A DNA stretch of 64,000 bases from Thermoflexus hugenholtzii JAD2. Its GTDB lineage: Bacteria; Chloroflexota; Chloroflexia; Chloroflexales; Roseiflexaceae. Position 1 is the first letter of the stretch, and each line of letters begins with the position of its first letter. The stretch is from assembly GCA_945881915.1 (NCBI GenBank), contig CAMCVW010000011.1:1-64000 (forward strand), given 5' to 3'. Under the pieces are notes generated by a model, which saw nothing but the letters and a program-made list of their open reading frames with translations, was not told the origin of the DNA and did not search any database. This document shows, one piece after another, positions 45,239 through 54,052 of the stretch. Made by a program: the position numbers and the translations under genes.

Positions 45239-45877
45239 CTAGCGCGCTACGGCAAGACGGGAGTTGGCGATGCGCCGTTGGATTTCGGCGCTCACGAGTT
45301 GAATCGCGGGTTGTGTGTCGTCGCCGCTGGGGATGATGATGTGTGCGTGTACACGTGACGGCGCTACGTACTGTTGGTGCATGGGGCGGACGGTCGACAG
45401 GTACTGTTGGCAGACCGAGACAACGTCGCGGCCACGTTCTTGGGTGTCACGCAGGATGCGTCGCAGCAGACGGATGTCGTCGTCGGCATCGATATAGATG
45501 CGCAAATCAAAGCGCTCGCGGAGTGCTGCATCGACAAACAACAAAATACCGTCGACGATGATGACCGGTTGCGCATGTACCGTGTGACCGCCGGCTGCCC
45601 GTGTATACGCGACAAAATCGTATTCCGGGACGACGACTGATGTACCGCTTGCCAATGCATCGAGATGCTGCAGACAGAGCGCGGTGTCGAACGCATCGGG
45701 GTGATCGAAGTTCATCTGCTGGCGCTCGGCCAGAGAATACGCAGCGAGATCACGGTAGTAGGCGTCGAATGGGATCCACGTGACTGCAGCCGCGTCGCTG
45801 GCTGCGATGATTTGCCGCGTCAACGTGGTCTTGCCGGACCCGCTGCCGCCGGCGATTCCGATGAAGGTTGGCTTCAT
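45239..45877 (-). CDS. udk: uridine kinase
   Basis: A 212-residue P-loop kinase that makes UMP (and CMP) from the nucleoside. FIGIAGGSGSGKTTLTRQI is the Walker A region; FDAYYRDL, NFDHPDAFDT and VIIVDGILLF are the substrate motifs, and RILRDTQERGRDV the lid. Start ATG at 45877 overlaps the upstream ligase stop (ATGA). Its place inside a polysaccharide cluster suggests a link to UDP-sugar supply, or only a hitchhiking salvage gene. Confidence 0.92.
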   Translation of the reverse strand: MKPTFIGIAGGSGSGKTTLTRQIIAASDAAAVTWIPFDAYYRDLAAYSLAERQQMNFDHPDAFDTALCLQHLDALASGTSVVVPEYDFVAYTRAAGGHTVHAQPVIIVDGILLFVDAALRERFDLRIYIDADDDIRLLRRILRDTQERGRDVVSVCQQYLSTVRPMHQQYVAPSRVHAHIIIPSGDDTQPAIQLVSAEIQRRIANSRLAVAR

Positions 45878-47343
45878 GGACGCACGACGCTTCCGTCGCT
45901 GGCTGCGATATTGCGCGCGACCGCCAGCTGTAGACCAATCGTGCACCAGAGCAGGGCCGTCATGTGGCTGAATTCGATGTTGAAAAAATAGTGATCCAAC
46001 ATCCCCACCGCCAACGCTGCTACGATGCCGGCTTGCAACCCAATCAACCAGCTGGCGTGGACTTCGTCCTGGAGTGCAATCGCTTGTTGTAGGCTCTGCC
46101 AGGAACGCACAAACAAGTTGAGCATCATCCCCACAAAAATCACGAGGCCAATCAGACCCAGTCGCTGGGCAATAGCCAAGTAGATGTTTGAGACGCCAGC
46201 GACCAAATCGATATCTGGCGCAGTACCGAAGCCAATCCCAAAGAACGGATATGCTTGGATGACCGCAATGGCGTTGTCGAATTCGGCGAGGCGCATCTGG
46301 TTGGCGCGGTCTTGGAACTGTACTCCCTGGACGATGCGGGTCACGAATTGTTCACCGATGCCGACAAAGACTATCAAAATGGTCGCAAAAATGCCGGCTG
46401 CCACAATCCAGCCCCATAAACGCCGGTAGCGTACGGTGGCCACGTAGATTGCCGCAATCATCAGGCCGCCGAGTGCTGCCCGCGAAAACGTGAGGAACAG
46501 CACCAAAACGACAATCGCACTGATGGGAATCATCCATTTGCGGGGCAATACCGGTTGAGCGACGATGGTCTGTGTGGCGGCGATAGCCCCGATGACGGCC
46601 AACATCCCACCGTAACTATTGGGGTCTACAGACAAGCCGATAGCCCGCATCAATCCGCTGGTGTCGTCTTCGACATAGCGCAGAATGCGCCCGCTGGTCG
46701 GATACCCGAAGCGCCCAAGCTGCACGAGCAGTTGCTCGGAAAGCGTGGCTGGAATGACATACAACACCAATCCGATGCATGCCGACACGGCCCCGCCGAT
46801 GAGGAGGAGCCGCAGTGCCCACTGCACGTCGACGTCGTCTTGGACACCATCCAATACCGCAAACATCAGCAAGATGCCCAGCAAAAATTTGACGTAGTTG
46901 TGGAGCGTCGTCATGTCTGGCAGACCACGGGCACCGAGGAAGAGTGCAAACAACGTGAAGCCGATGTACCCAAATACAATCGGCGCATAGGACGTCAGAT
47001 TGAGGCGGTAATGGGGGGTAGTCAGCAGATGCAGGATGCGCATGGCGAGGAGGGCTGCAATAGCAACCTCGAGCAATGCCGGGGTAATGACGGCGCGGAA
47101 CGGCATCGTCCCAAATGGAAAAATCGTCACCAGCATGACGACTGTGGCCAACATGACGCGTGTGCTGCGCAACGAATAATACGTCACCAGCAGTGCGACC
47201 ATGGCGACAAAAGGCGCCCAAAATGCGCCATAGACCACTGCTGCTGCACCGCCAAGACACAACACCAATCCCACCGACATTGCCCAGAGGGGCCGGCGGT
47301 CGCTGGGTCGTGTTTGATTGAACCAAGCGGTAAGCATGTGCAC
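45874..47343 (-). CDS. O-antigen ligase / Wzy-type polymerase family protein
   Basis: A 489-residue protein with about eleven membrane helices. The periplasmic loop has ANQMRLAEFDNAIAVIQAYP followed by FFGIGFGT, the signature of the Wzy_C (O-antigen ligase) family. Such proteins polymerise or transfer lipid-linked glycans at the outer side of the membrane. Since this organism is probably not a typical lipopolysaccharide maker, polymer export or protein glycosylation is as likely. It is followed by the overlapping udk. Confidence 0.88.
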   Translation of the reverse strand: MHMLTAWFNQTRPSDRRPLWAMSVGLVLCLGGAAAVVYGAFWAPFVAMVALLVTYYSLRSTRVMLATVVMLVTIFPFGTMPFRAVITPALLEVAIAALLAMRILHLLTTPHYRLNLTSYAPIVFGYIGFTLFALFLGARGLPDMTTLHNYVKFLLGILLMFAVLDGVQDDVDVQWALRLLLIGGAVSACIGLVLYVIPATLSEQLLVQLGRFGYPTSGRILRYVEDDTSGLMRAIGLSVDPNSYGGMLAVIGAIAATQTIVAQPVLPRKWMIPISAIVVLVLFLTFSRAALGGLMIAAIYVATVRYRRLWGWIVAAGIFATILIVFVGIGEQFVTRIVQGVQFQDRANQMRLAEFDNAIAVIQAYPFFGIGFGTAPDIDLVAGVSNIYLAIAQRLGLIGLVIFVGMMLNLFVRSWQSLQQAIALQDEVHASWLIGLQAGIVAALAVGMLDHYFFNIEFSHMTALLWCTIGLQLAVARNIAASDGSVVRP

Positions 47344-47344
47344 C

Positions 47345-48115
47345 CTATGAATAGAGGGTCAGTGGCTGAGCAAACGTTGCTTTTATGGGAGATTCGCGCA
47401 GCGCCCGCCGGTATTCTTCGGGTCGTCCGCAGATATTTGGGTCCAAAACCCCTGCTTTGTAGAGCTCGTCGACCTGTGCGGCGGCTGCTTTGGAACGCAA
47501 TTCTGCCAGGGTGGTGACCACCCATGACCAGACTTCGAAGTCGTCTCGGGCAATGTCCGCGCCGACTGGTAGTGCATCACGGAGGGTTTTGATAATGGAG
47601 CGGGCACTCAGTGGGTGCAGATGGGCAATGTACCCCAATGTGGTGACGCACACGATGCGTGCGGCAGCCGAGGCTTGGTCATTACGGACAATATCGGCCA
47701 GCACGGGTATGGCAGTGGGACCGAATGCAGGTATGGTTGCCTCGAATACCTCGTACAGCCCATCGAGCAGATCGTCGGTGCGTACAAATACCTCGGCGAT
47801 GATGTCGAGTGCAGCCACGTCGTGCCAGTGTGACAAAAAAATCAATGCATGCGAACGTGCATACAGCGCGTCTTCGTGACTATTCAACGGCAAGCGCTGC
47901 GCGAGACGCGTGCGCAACAGAGGTGCGTAGACCGCAGCATGCGCATCGATATGCGTAATCAAATCTGCTGATACCTGCGCACCTGCTCGTTCGAGGTGCG
48001 TCATGACCAGCTGGTTGTCTTTTGCATTGAATATCATTTGTCCGTGCACCAACGCTAAAGATTCTGTTTGATTGTACCATTCTCTGGCCACCGTCGAGTG
48101 GGGTGACCCGGTCAT
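47345..48115 (-). CDS. HEAT-repeat-like protein of unknown function
   Basis: A protein of up to 256 residues made of helical repeats (ARSHALIFLSHWHDV, AIPVLADIVRNDQASAAARI, VTTLAELRSKAAAAQVDELY), resembling HEAT or DUF1186-type proteins. No catalytic motif. It probably mediates a protein contact. An extended -10 element (TGGTACAAT, minus strand near 48071-48079) lies inside the long form, so the ATG at 48037 may be the true start. It lies upstream of the ligase by 1 bp, so it may head the cluster. Confidence 0.6.
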   Translation of the reverse strand: MTGSPHSTVAREWYNQTESLALVHGQMIFNAKDNQLVMTHLERAGAQVSADLITHIDAHAAVYAPLLRTRLAQRLPLNSHEDALYARSHALIFLSHWHDVAALDIIAEVFVRTDDLLDGLYEVFEATIPAFGPTAIPVLADIVRNDQASAAARIVCVTTLGYIAHLHPLSARSIIKTLRDALPVGADIARDDFEVWSWVVTTLAELRSKAAAAQVDELYKAGVLDPNICGRPEEYRRALRESPIKATFAQPLTLYS

Positions 48116-48367
48116 ACCATACGTTTTTCGTGGGATAAACCCGACACAAATACAGATAATTCTGCTCTTTTATCCAAAAAAATGCCAAAAACTGTATTCT
48201 GTTCATCTGTTTTGGCACAGAGAAGAAAATCACCACCTTGGCGCGCAGCGTGCACCCAAATGAACCAGCTGCGATGGACTCACTGATGCGCTTGGGAGGG
48301 ATGTGGGCGGGCACGGTGCTTGGTGGTATAGTTGTGCAGGCGACGTTCAAAATAGAGGAGTACCACC

Positions 48368-49087
48368 ATGACACGTGTAGTCGTATGGAACGAATTTGTG
48401 CATGAGCATGAAGCAGGTCATCCTGCTGGAAAAATCTACCCAACCGGTATCCACGGAGCCATTGCCGAAGGTCTCAAGGCCTATGACGGCTCGATGACGG
48501 TCAAAACCGCCACCCTCCCAGAGCCAGAGCATGGCTTGAGCGAAGCAGTCCTGGCCGAGACCGATGTATTGGTCTGGTGGGGTCATGCCGCCCACGAGAA
48601 AGTCGACGATGCCGTCGTCGCCCGCGTCAAGAAGCATGTCGTCGAACGTGGCATGGGCTTGGTTGTGTTGCATTCGGGGCATTTTTCGAAGATATTCAAA
48701 TCCTTAATGGGCACCACGTGTGACCTCAAGTGGCGCGAATCGGACGACATCGAGCGGGTCTGGGTCATCGAACCAAGCCATCCGATTGCCGCCAACGTGC
48801 CACAGCACTTTGAACTGCCCGAAGAAATGTACGGCGAGCGTTTCGACATTCCTGCTCCCGACAATTTGGTGATGGTCAGCTGGTTCACCGGTGGCGAAGT
48901 GTTCCGCAGTGGCTGCTGCTACCACCGTGGCAACGGCAAGGTCTTTTACTTCCGCCCTGGGCATGAGTCCTACCCGACGTACTTCGACAAGAACGTCCGC
49001 TTGGTCATCGGCAACGGCGTGAAGTGGGCTGCTCCGAGTGGTTTGGTGCGCCCAACCTACGGCAACCACAAGTCCCATAACAAGTAG
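48368..49087 (+). CDS. ThuA-like trehalose-utilisation protein
   Basis: A 239-residue protein of the ThuA fold (glutamine-amidotransferase-like). [70 protein letters not shown] and [16 protein letters not shown] are typical. Related proteins occur with sugar catabolism, but here no transporter or dehydrogenase is adjacent. The ATG follows AGAGGAGTACCACC. A hairpin (49100-49138) follows the stop. Confidence 0.92.
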   Translation: MTRVVVWNEFVHEHEAGHPAGKIYPTGIHGAIAEGLKAYDGSMTVKTATLPEPEHGLSEAVLAETDVLVWWGHAAHEKVDDAVVARVKKHVVERGMGLVVLHSGHFSKIFKSLMGTTCDLKWRESDDIERVWVIEPSHPIAANVPQHFELPEEMYGERFDIPAPDNLVMVSWFTGGEVFRSGCCYHRGNGKVFYFRPGHESYPTYFDKNVRLVIGNGVKWAAPSGLVRPTYGNHKSHNK

Positions 49088-49099
49088 GCAACGATTCTG

Positions 49100-49138
49100 A
49101 CCCACACGATGCCCGCGCCTGCGGCTTATCGTGTGGGT
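49100..49138 (+). terminator. hairpin between ThuA-like and methyltransferase genes
   Basis: ACCCACACGAT (49100-49110) and ATCGTGTGGGT (49128-49138) form an 11-bp stem with a 17-nt loop, followed by TCTGTCTGTTTTG. Likely a terminator of moderate strength. Confidence 0.6.
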
Positions 49139-49171
49139 TCTGTCTGTTTTGTGTTGCAAAGGAACGCCACC

Positions 49172-50356
49172 ATGGCACGACCCGAAGTCACCCTTCCACG
49201 CCAGTTGCGCGATGTGCTCCGTAGCGGTCATCCTTGGGTCTATCGCAATCATGTCGACCCGGGTGTGATCTACCCTGACGGCACCGAAGTCGTCGTGCGT
49301 TGTGCGGGCTGGCGCGGGATTGGGCTGTGGGATGCCACCGGAGCCATCGCCATCCGCATTTATAGCAGCCATGATCGCATCGATGCCGCGTTGCTGAACC
49401 AGCGCGTGCTGGCGGCTTGGAACGGCCGGGCGATGCTCCGCCGCCAGGGCGTGACGGCCTACCGCTGGTTGTTCGGTGAGGGGGACGGGTTGCCTGGGTT
49501 GACCGTCGATTTGTACGGAACCGTGGCCGTGGTGCAGAGTTATGGTACTGGTCCGGGGCATCTGATGGCATTGCTTATTCCCGCGTTGTGCGCTGCAAAT
49601 CCCGAATTGCAGGCGATTTTGGGAAGCAAGAGTCGTGACGAAGAGCCGCAGACCGAGCAACGCCGGGCATTGCTCTGGGGGGAAATGCCCGAAGGGGAGT
49701 TGATTGTCACCGAATACGCCGGATTGCAGTTTGTGGTGGATCCCCAAGTCGGCCAGAAAACAGGCTTGTTCCTTGATCACCGAGAAAACCGGCACGCGCT
49801 GATGCATTGGGTATACGACAAAACCGTATTGAATTGTTTTTCGTATACCGGGGCATTCTCGCTGTATGCACTCAGAGGCGGCGCGCGCAAAGTCGTGAGT
49901 GCAGACATCGGGCGCGGGTTGGCCGAAGCAGCTGACCGTAATATTGCACTCAATGACTTACCGGCCGATCGCCACCAGTTCATCACCACAGACTGCTTTG
50001 ATTTGCTCCAGAAAATGACCGGTGATGGCCGTAAATATGATGTCATCATCCTCGACCCACCGAGTTTTGCACGGACGCGACAGCAACGTGAAGCGGCGAT
50101 TCTCGCATATACACGCTTGAATGCATTGGCGATGAAGTGTCTGACACCGAATGGCTTGTTGGTAACGGCGAGTTGTACGAGCCAAGTGAGCCCCGAAGAC
50201 TTCCGCACCATGGTGGCCAGTGCCGCTAGCGACTGTGGCTTGGCGGTGCAGATAGTCCACGAAGCAGGTCACGCCGTTGATCATCCGGTGCCGGCGCACT
50301 TCCCCGAAGGACGCTACCTCAAGTACATCGTTGGGCGCGTCCATCTGCCCTGGTAG
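49172..50356 (+). CDS. class I SAM-dependent rRNA methyltransferase (RlmI-like)
   Basis: A 394-residue enzyme with an N-terminal PUA domain (LRSGHPWVYRNHVDPG and PDGTEVVVRCAGWRGIGLW) and a Rossmann methyltransferase domain. QKTGLFLDHRENRHAL, VLNCFSYTGAFSLYALRGGA and the catalytic DPPSFARTR are typical of the RlmI/RlmK group, which makes m5C in 23S rRNA. The start at 49172 follows AAAGGAACGCCACC; an earlier one lies within the hairpin. Confidence 0.92.
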   Translation: MARPEVTLPRQLRDVLRSGHPWVYRNHVDPGVIYPDGTEVVVRCAGWRGIGLWDATGAIAIRIYSSHDRIDAALLNQRVLAAWNGRAMLRRQGVTAYRWLFGEGDGLPGLTVDLYGTVAVVQSYGTGPGHLMALLIPALCAANPELQAILGSKSRDEEPQTEQRRALLWGEMPEGELIVTEYAGLQFVVDPQVGQKTGLFLDHRENRHALMHWVYDKTVLNCFSYTGAFSLYALRGGARKVVSADIGRGLAEAADRNIALNDLPADRHQFITTDCFDLLQKMTGDGRKYDVIILDPPSFARTRQQREAAILAYTRLNALAMKCLTPNGLLVTASCTSQVSPEDFRTMVASAASDCGLAVQIVHEAGHAVDHPVPAHFPEGRYLKYIVGRVHLPW

Positions 50357-50438
50357 GTGTCACGTATCGGCATGCAACCTTCAGGCGTCATTCCATGGTC
50401 CGTGGGGTGTGTGTCGGGCGCAGCGAATGTGCGGGCCA

Positions 50439-50586
50439 TGGAATCGTATGCAAGATGGAGAATTACGGTATGGATGGGGTGCAGTTCATCTGAGAAGCAG
50501 TGATGTGAGCATCTTGTACACGATGGCATGCCGACGACGAACAATTGCGATACGACAACGCTGACAGTCGGCATGCCATGACGGTG
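50439..50586 (-). repeat. hairpin repeat family, copy C (tandem unit 1)
   Basis: A 148-bp unit repeated after a 3-bp spacer with only a few changes. Its core inverted repeat is ATGGCATGCCGAC (50523-50535) and GTCGGCATGCCAT (50567-50579). On the minus strand the sequence after the core (ATCGTGTACAAGATGC) matches copies A and B. No gene lies in 50357-50991. Confidence 0.85.
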
Positions 50587-50589
50587 AGG

Positions 50590-50737
50590 TGGAATCGTGT
50601 GCAAGATGGAGAATTACGGTGTGGATGGGGTGCAGTTTATCTGAGAAGCAGTGATGTGAGCATCTTGTACACGATGGCATGCCGACGACGAACAATTGCG
50701 ATACGACAACGCTGACAGTCGGCATGCCATGACGGTG
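50590..50737 (-). repeat. hairpin repeat family, copy D (tandem unit 2)
   Basis: Second 148-bp unit, core arms at 50674-50686 and 50718-50730. A further partial unit (AAGGCATGCCATGAAGG, around 50750-50766) follows. Confidence 0.85.
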
Positions 50738-50867
50738 TCCCGTCATTTGAAGGCATGCCATGAAGGTGGGGGGAGCACGCACCCGCATTTTCCGCCCCGA
50801 GGCGCTGGCAGTAGCCCAAAAGAGTGCACTGACATGCCACGCGAGCACATTGAATGAAAGATCGACG

Positions 50868-50895
50868 GCGGAGTGCGCGCGCACTCCGCTTTTTT
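50868..50895 (+). terminator. palindromic terminator-like hairpin
   Basis: GCGGAGTGCGC joined to GCGCACTCCGC, then TTTTTT. It is not directly behind a gene; it may insulate the TetR operon from upstream transcription. Confidence 0.7.
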
Positions 50896-50930
50896 CAGCA
50901 AACACTCACAAACAAATTCCCTGCAAATCG

Positions 50931-50980
50931 TTGCAAAATCTGTGCAAAACCTGTATAGTGATACTTACCGTTCGGTAGTT
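50931..50980 (+). promoter_or_regulatory. promoter and operator of the TetR-export operon
   Basis: TTGCAA (50931-50936), 17 bp, TATAGT (50954-50959). The palindrome TTACCG-TT-CGGTAG (core TACCG/CGGTA, 50966-50977) lies over the predicted start site. This placement fits autorepression by the TetR-family protein encoded 12 bp downstream. Confidence 0.75.
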
Positions 50981-50991
50981 TAGGGGGCGCG

Positions 50992-51576
50992 ATGGTACGA
51001 GGCGGGCATCACACGGCAGAGAAGATCCTCGAAACGGCGCATCATTTGTTTATGGCGCGTGGCTATGTGGGGGTATCGATCAACGAAGTCGTGCAGACAG
51101 TCGGGATTACCAAGCCATCTCTGTACTATCACTACGCGGACAAAGAAGCGCTGTATGCAGCGGTAGCAGAGCGTGCATTGGTGGCGATGGGTGCAGAGTT
51201 GCTGGCTGCAATTGCGGACGAGACCATCGGGTTCGAACGGCAATTGACGGCGGTGATTGCGACAATCCAGGCGCACAATGCAGAGGACTTCCGGATGATG
51301 CGGCACGAAATCCGGGTGCATCTGGATGAAGGTCACCAGCAACGTGTCGGGATGCGCTTTTATGCATCGATGATGGTGCCGATCGAAACGCTGATGGAGC
51401 GGGGAATCGTGCTCAGGTACTTCGCGGGGCGCAGGGCGAGTGAACTGGCGATGTTGTTTTTTTGTTTGGTAGAAGCGTTTACGGGGCCTGAGGCGATGGC
51501 AGTGCAGCTGCAGCTGACGGCAGAGCATATCAGCGGGATGTTTTTGTACGGGGTCGCTGCCCCACTACGTGTGTAA
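50992..51576 (+). CDS. TetR/AcrR-family transcriptional regulator
   Basis: A 194-residue regulator. The N-terminal helix-turn-helix reads AEKILETAHHLFMARGYVGV then EVVQTVGITKPSLYYHYADK, the TetR signature; the rest is the ligand-binding and dimer domain. Heads an operon with an adaptor, ABC ATPase and permease, so it likely represses this exporter until a toxic substrate binds. A gap of 38 bp leads to the adaptor gene. Confidence 0.93.
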   Translation: MVRGGHHTAEKILETAHHLFMARGYVGVSINEVVQTVGITKPSLYYHYADKEALYAAVAERALVAMGAELLAAIADETIGFERQLTAVIATIQAHNAEDFRMMRHEIRVHLDEGHQQRVGMRFYASMMVPIETLMERGIVLRYFAGRRASELAMLFFCLVEAFTGPEAMAVQLQLTAEHISGMFLYGVAAPLRV

Positions 51577-51614
51577 TGTGTCGTGTATTGGTGATACGAA
51601 AAGAGGAACTACAG

Positions 51615-53294
51615 ATGGCAACTATCTCCCAAGGGATGCGCAATCGGCTCCCACAATTGAACAAAAAAACAATCATCATCGGCGCTATTGTGGCCGTACT
51701 CATTGCAGTCGGCATTGCCATTCCGGCACTGCAGAGTCAATCGACGGCCAATGCGGTGGGCACGACGATGGTGGCGGCTCCGGTCGACATCAGCGCCGAG
51801 ATTACTGCCACCGGCAAAATGACCCCCATTCAGAGCGCGAATCTCGGGTATGCAGTGGGCGGCCGGGTTGCCAAAGTTTATGTGGTCAGCGGTGACACGG
51901 TCGCGGTCGACGCCCCGTTAGTCCAGCTCGATCAGCAGATGTTGACGCTCGAGCAGACCGCCGCACAAGCAGTTGTGGCGCAGGCCCAGGCCGATGTGGC
52001 AGTCGCCACCGCCCAACTCGCGGCTGCCGAGGCAGTCCTGGTGCAGACGGTGGGGAGCGTCGGTGCCGCCGAGATTGCCGCAGCCCGGGCAAATGTGACC
52101 GCTGCCCAGGAACGCCTTGGGTTGCTCCAAAATGGCACGCGGCCGGAGCAGTTGGCCCGCGCGCAGAGCGCGTTGACCGATGCACAAGGCACGTTGGACA
52201 CACAGAGCAAGAATTTATCGGCCACCAAGACGCAAGCCGACAACCTGGTAGGACAGCGTGCCAATGCAGTACGTGACGCCCAGACGGTGTTTAATGCGGC
52301 GCGCGCTGATTTGGCACACGTCGATGCCGATGGCACCGATCCCCGCACCGGCAAGGATTTGACCGATGCCCAGAAGCGTGACTACGCCGATGCCTTCACC
52401 ACTGCCGAGCGGGCCTTGACCAACGCGCAAGGGGTGTTGGTGCAGGCGCAGCGCGATGCGGATGTGGCGCGCCAGAACGAAATTTCGGGCATCGCTAGCG
52501 CCGAAGCACGCATCACCACTGCCCAGGCTGATGTGACCGCGCTGACGAGTGGAGCAGGTGCCGATGTGGCCAGTGCCCAGGCAGCGGTCGCCAGCGCACA
52601 GTCGAATCTCAATAAAGTCATCGGCAGCCAGGCAGATGCTGCCGTGACCGCCCAAGAAGCCAATGTGGCTGCTGCCAAGGCAGCTGTTGATCGCGCCAAT
52701 GGCAAACTCGCACAGGCCACGGCCCAGGCTCAAATGGCTGGCGTGCGGCTGGACGATGCAACCCTCAAGGCACCGTTCGCCGGCGTGGTGGCCCAGGTCG
52801 ATGCAAAAGTGGGTGAACTGGTCGGGAATGCGCCGGTGGTGAGTGTGCTCAACCTGGCAGCCTTTGAAGTCATAGTGACCGTCGACGAAGTCGACGTCGC
52901 TAATATCGCCGTGGGTCAGCCGGTGGTCGTGCTCGTGGACGCGTTGGGATTACCGACGCTGACGGGTTCGGTGGTGCGTGTATCGCCAGAGGCGCAATCG
53001 GACCGTGGTGTGGTTTCGTACGAAGTGACCGTACAGGTCACCCCAGACGAGCGTGCCTTCAAGGCCGGTATGACGGCATCGGCGCAGATTATCACTGCAG
53101 CGGCCAAGGGCGTGATTGGGGTGCCACGCAGCGCCATTCACGAGGTCGATGGTGCTCCCATGGTGACGGTCATCGAGGGCGGCAAACGTGTCGAGCGAGC
53201 AGTGACCCTCGGGTTGCGCGGCAACGACATGACCGAGATTACCAGTGGAATCAAAGCCGGTGACGTGGTCGAAGTGACGGCGGTGAGTAAATGA
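51615..53294 (+). CDS. periplasmic adaptor subunit (HlyD/MacA-like) of an ABC exporter
   Basis: A 559-residue protein with an N-terminal membrane anchor (about 18-38: TIIIGAIVAVLIAVGIAI). A split lipoyl/barrel-sandwich domain (KMTPIQSANLGYAVGGRVAK and ATLKAPFAGVVAQVDAKVGE) encloses an unusually long alanine/glutamine-rich coiled-coil hairpin of about 270 residues. A beta-barrel and membrane-proximal domain end the protein. MacA-like adaptors stimulate the ABC pump. The ATG follows AAAGAGGAACTACAG and its stop overlaps the ATPase start. Confidence 0.9.
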   Translation: MATISQGMRNRLPQLNKKTIIIGAIVAVLIAVGIAIPALQSQSTANAVGTTMVAAPVDISAEITATGKMTPIQSANLGYAVGGRVAKVYVVSGDTVAVDAPLVQLDQQMLTLEQTAAQAVVAQAQADVAVATAQLAAAEAVLVQTVGSVGAAEIAAARANVTAAQERLGLLQNGTRPEQLARAQSALTDAQGTLDTQSKNLSATKTQADNLVGQRANAVRDAQTVFNAARADLAHVDADGTDPRTGKDLTDAQKRDYADAFTTAERALTNAQGVLVQAQRDADVARQNEISGIASAEARITTAQADVTALTSGAGADVASAQAAVASAQSNLNKVIGSQADAAVTAQEANVAAAKAAVDRANGKLAQATAQAQMAGVRLDDATLKAPFAGVVAQVDAKVGELVGNAPVVSVLNLAAFEVIVTVDEVDVANIAVGQPVVVLVDALGLPTLTGSVVRVSPEAQSDRGVVSYEVTVQVTPDERAFKAGMTASAQIITAAAKGVIGVPRSAIHEVDGAPMVTVIEGGKRVERAVTLGLRGNDMTEITSGIKAGDVVEVTAVSK

Positions 53295-54052
53295 GCACTC
53301 CGGTTATTACGATTAGCAATGTGACCAAGGTCTTTGACGGGGGTGACAACCGCGTCGTGGCACTCGACAACGTGACCATGCACGTCGATCGGGGTGAGAT
53401 GCTGGCCATCATGGGGCCTTCGGGCAGCGGCAAGAGTACGCTGATGACGGTGATTGGCTTGCTCGATGTGCCGAGTAGCGGGCGCTACCTGCTCGATGGT
53501 ATCGACACGAGTACGTTGAATCGCGATGCGCAAGCAGGGGTCCGTAATCAAAAGATTGGTTTTGTGTTCCAAAACTTCAATCTGCTACCGCGACTGACAG
53601 CACTCCAGAATGTGGCCTTACCAATGGTCTACGGGCGCGTGCCGGTCGCTGAACGCGATGCCCGGGCGACGGCAGCACTCGTGGCGGTCGGCTTGGGCAA
53701 TCGGCTCAAGAATCGTCCCAATGAACTGTCGGGTGGGCAGAAGCAGCGTGTGGCGATTGCCCGGGCGCTGGTCAATAATCCCGAATTCCTGCTGGCGGAC
53801 GAACCGACCGGTGCGTTGGATAGTCGGACCGGGCACGAGATTATGGATCTGTTCCGTACCCTCAATCGCACGCAGGGCATCACCGTGGTGGTCGTGACGC
53901 ACGACGCCGAAGTGGGTAAGCAGATGGATCGCATCGTGAGTCTGCGTGACGGCGTCATCAATATGGATGCGCTCACCGACTATTACGGCATTGCGACGGA
54001 TGACCATGGACGGGTACGCACTGCGGTGCAGGAGGTCGTCAATGTGGGGTGA
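53291..54052 (+). CDS. ABC transporter ATPase (MacB/LolD type)
   Basis: A 253-residue ATPase. Walker A GPSGSGKSTLM, signature ELSGGQKQRVAIARAL, Walker B FLLADEPTGALD and the switch His in VVVVTHDAE are all present. It powers the FtsX-type permease encoded next. The start overlaps the adaptor stop by 4 bp, and its own stop overlaps the permease start. Confidence 0.95.
   Translation: MSTPVITISNVTKVFDGGDNRVVALDNVTMHVDRGEMLAIMGPSGSGKSTLMTVIGLLDVPSSGRYLLDGIDTSTLNRDAQAGVRNQKIGFVFQNFNLLPRLTALQNVALPMVYGRVPVAERDARATAALVAVGLGNRLKNRPNELSGGQKQRVAIARALVNNPEFLLADEPTGALDSRTGHEIMDLFRTLNRTQGITVVVVTHDAEVGKQMDRIVSLRDGVINMDALTDYYGIATDDHGRVRTAVQEVVNVG

Noticed and set aside
46555-47517. 320-codon plus-strand frame opposite the O-antigen ligase
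   Set aside because: Antisense shadow rich in His, Gln and Arg with no domain.
49109-49171. Longer N terminus of the RlmI-like methyltransferase
   Set aside because: It begins inside a hairpin and lacks a ribosome binding site; 49172 has both a good site and family fit.
50439-50737. Insertion sequence or CRISPR-like repeat pair
   Set aside because: No transposase, no spacers of even size and no target-site duplication; best described as tandem hairpin repeats.
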